NCBI GenBank assembly: GCA_009908535.1
Contig: JAAAOD010000110.1
Span: 1 to 6,075, forward strand
From: Verrucomicrobiota bacterium
Lineage (GTDB): Bacteria; Verrucomicrobiota; Verrucomicrobiia; Opitutales; Oceanipulchritudinaceae
Reading direction: 5' to 3'
Length of the DNA: 6,075 bases
Every line of letters starts with the position of its first letter. Within the stretch, counting starts at the first letter, position 1. The notes beneath the pieces are model-generated. The model was not told where the DNA came from. It did not search any database and worked only from the letters and a program-made list of their open reading frames with translations. Made by a program: the position numbers and the translations under genes. Below, one piece after another: positions 5,298 to 6,075 of the stretch.

Positions 5298-6075
5298 CGC
5301 GGCCTGCCCCGTTCGACAAGATGGGGCGCAAGAACCCGGCGGCGGGCAGGGTCCTCCCCGCCGCGCAGGCGCGCCCGGACAAGATCCACGAACTCGAGGG
5401 AAAAGGCCTCCCACGGGAAGGAGACGGTCGTCAGGTTCATGCGCGCGGAGATGGGCGCGCCGTCAAAGCCGACGACGGGAAACCCTTCCGGCAGCAGGTG
5501 GGACCGGATCAGGGCCTCGGCAAGGCGGTCGTTCGCGCAAAAGGCCCCGTCGAAGGGATCCAGCCGGATGCGGAAGGTCATGCGGACGGCTTCATCGAAA
5601 AACCACGTCCGGTTGTGCCGCACTTCCGCATCCGGAAACCGGCGCAGGAAACCTTCGACCCGGTGGCGGCTGCGGGAATCTTTGCGCGGCCCCGCGATCA
5701 CCACCGGTCGCCGGCAGCCGCGCTCCCGCAGGTGCCCGGCGGCCAGACGGCCGCCGGCAAGGTCGTCGATCTCAAGGGTGTCGCAGCAGGCCTCGGCACC
5801 GGTCGGGGGCAGGTCATTCAGGACGACGAAGGGTCGGTCGAGCCGGGCGAGGCGCCGGGCCGCCGTCTCCGCTTCCCAGAGGACCGGCAGTTCCTCCGCC
5901 CCCGTGCTTGCGCGCGCATCGAACCCCACCCGCCATGGAAGGCCCTCCGCATCGCAGGCCGCGGCAAGGCAGGCGAGCAGGCGATCCCCGAAACTCCCCC
6001 GTTGGCGGCCCCGTTCATGGAACAGGAAAACGACGCCGCGAAAAGGGGCCCGCTGCCCGGCAAGGTAGGTTCCCG
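5294..6075 (-). CDS. Transcriptional regulator with LacI-type effector domain, probably GntR/LacI chimera (5' end cut)
   Basis: The open frame continues without a stop to the window edge, giving 259 visible residues; the DNA-binding domain is mostly outside. The first residues, GTYLAGQR, resemble the GTY/FV ending of a GntR winged helix. They are followed by RGVVFLFHERGRQRGSFGDRLLACLAAACDAEGL, the first strand and helix of a periplasmic-binding-protein fold. LacI-type landmarks follow: FVVLNDLPP (82-90), IDDLAGGRLAAGHLRERGCRRPVVIAG (102-128), DPFDGAFCANDRLAEALI (172-189), PVVGFDGAP (199-207) and NLTTVSFPWEAF (213-224). The arrangement is that of AraR-like regulators (GntR head, LacI-like sensor), which usually sense sugars. 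An in-frame GTG at 5927-5929 would omit strand 1 and is not a credible start. The C-terminus HLVERGRPR is normal for such proteins. The stop (5294-5296) overlaps the remnant's stop on the other strand. The effector is unknown; the LacI-type sensor is firm, the GntR head is tentative. Confidence 0.82.
   Translation of the reverse strand, partial: GTYLAGQRAPFRGVVFLFHERGRQRGSFGDRLLACLAAACDAEGLPWRVGFDARASTGAEELPVLWEAETAARRLARLDRPFVVLNDLPPTGAEACCDTLEIDDLAGGRLAAGHLRERGCRRPVVIAGPRKDSRSRHRVEGFLRRFPDAEVRHNRTWFFDEAVRMTFRIRLDPFDGAFCANDRLAEALIRSHLLPEGFPVVGFDGAPISARMNLTTVSFPWEAFSLEFVDLVRARLRGGEDPARRRVLAPHLVERGRPR

Overview
The window is a GC-rich (clearly above 60% by eye) bacterial chromosomal segment. 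It is densely packed with enzymes of small-molecule catabolism and their regulators. I see no RNA gene, transposase, CRISPR array or phage gene. The mix of a URO-D-family methyltransferase-like protein, a stand-alone MetE-type barrel, a sugar-phosphate-isomerase remnant and a regulator that looks GntR/LacI-chimeric, together with weak or absent Shine-Dalgarno signals, is reminiscent of Verrucomicrobiota/Planctomycetota-type genomes. This taxonomic guess is low confidence and rests only on gene content.

Left part (1-1813, all minus strand): a compact operon reads from right to left as a DUF35/OB-fold acyl-CoA-associated protein, an SCP2-type thiolase, and an IclR-family regulator cut by the window edge. 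Both junctions are 4-base ATGA overlaps, so translation is probably coupled. The DUF35 protein has lost three of the four zinc-ribbon cysteines usual for its family. A good sigma-70-like promoter (TTGAAT-N18-TATATT, minus strand) lies in the AT-rich gap 1814-1985. Its -10 box is framed by a perfect 7-bp inverted repeat, a plausible operator for the operon's own IclR protein.

Middle part: divergent from that operon is a plus-strand gene (1986-3005) for a URO-D-superfamily protein of the methyltransferase-like, non-heme type. It converges, with a 16-base gap, on a minus-strand pair made of a MetE C-terminal-domain-like methyltransferase (3870-4898) and, 5 bases after its stop, a UlaG-like metallo-beta-lactamase-fold hydrolase (3022-3864). 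Both methyltransferase-like proteins are of families that pass methyl groups through zinc-activated thiols or corrinoids, but no corrinoid protein is visible here.

Right part: 4899-5108 is non-coding and contains several inverted repeats. It is followed by a plus-strand remnant (5109-5297) that reads like the first 60 residues of a sugar phosphate isomerase/epimerase TIM barrel, broken by an in-frame TAG and ended by TAA. The remnant meets, tail to tail with a 3-base overlap of stop codons, a minus-strand transcriptional regulator with a LacI-type effector domain (5294 to the window edge). Its first visible residues look like the end of a GntR winged helix.

Working together (inference): the left operon looks like acyl-CoA cleavage or condensation under IclR control. 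The MetE-like/MBL pair plus URO-D may handle a methylated or lactone-type substrate. The decayed isomerase beside a sugar-type regulator suggests that a carbohydrate locus has been partly lost at the right side.
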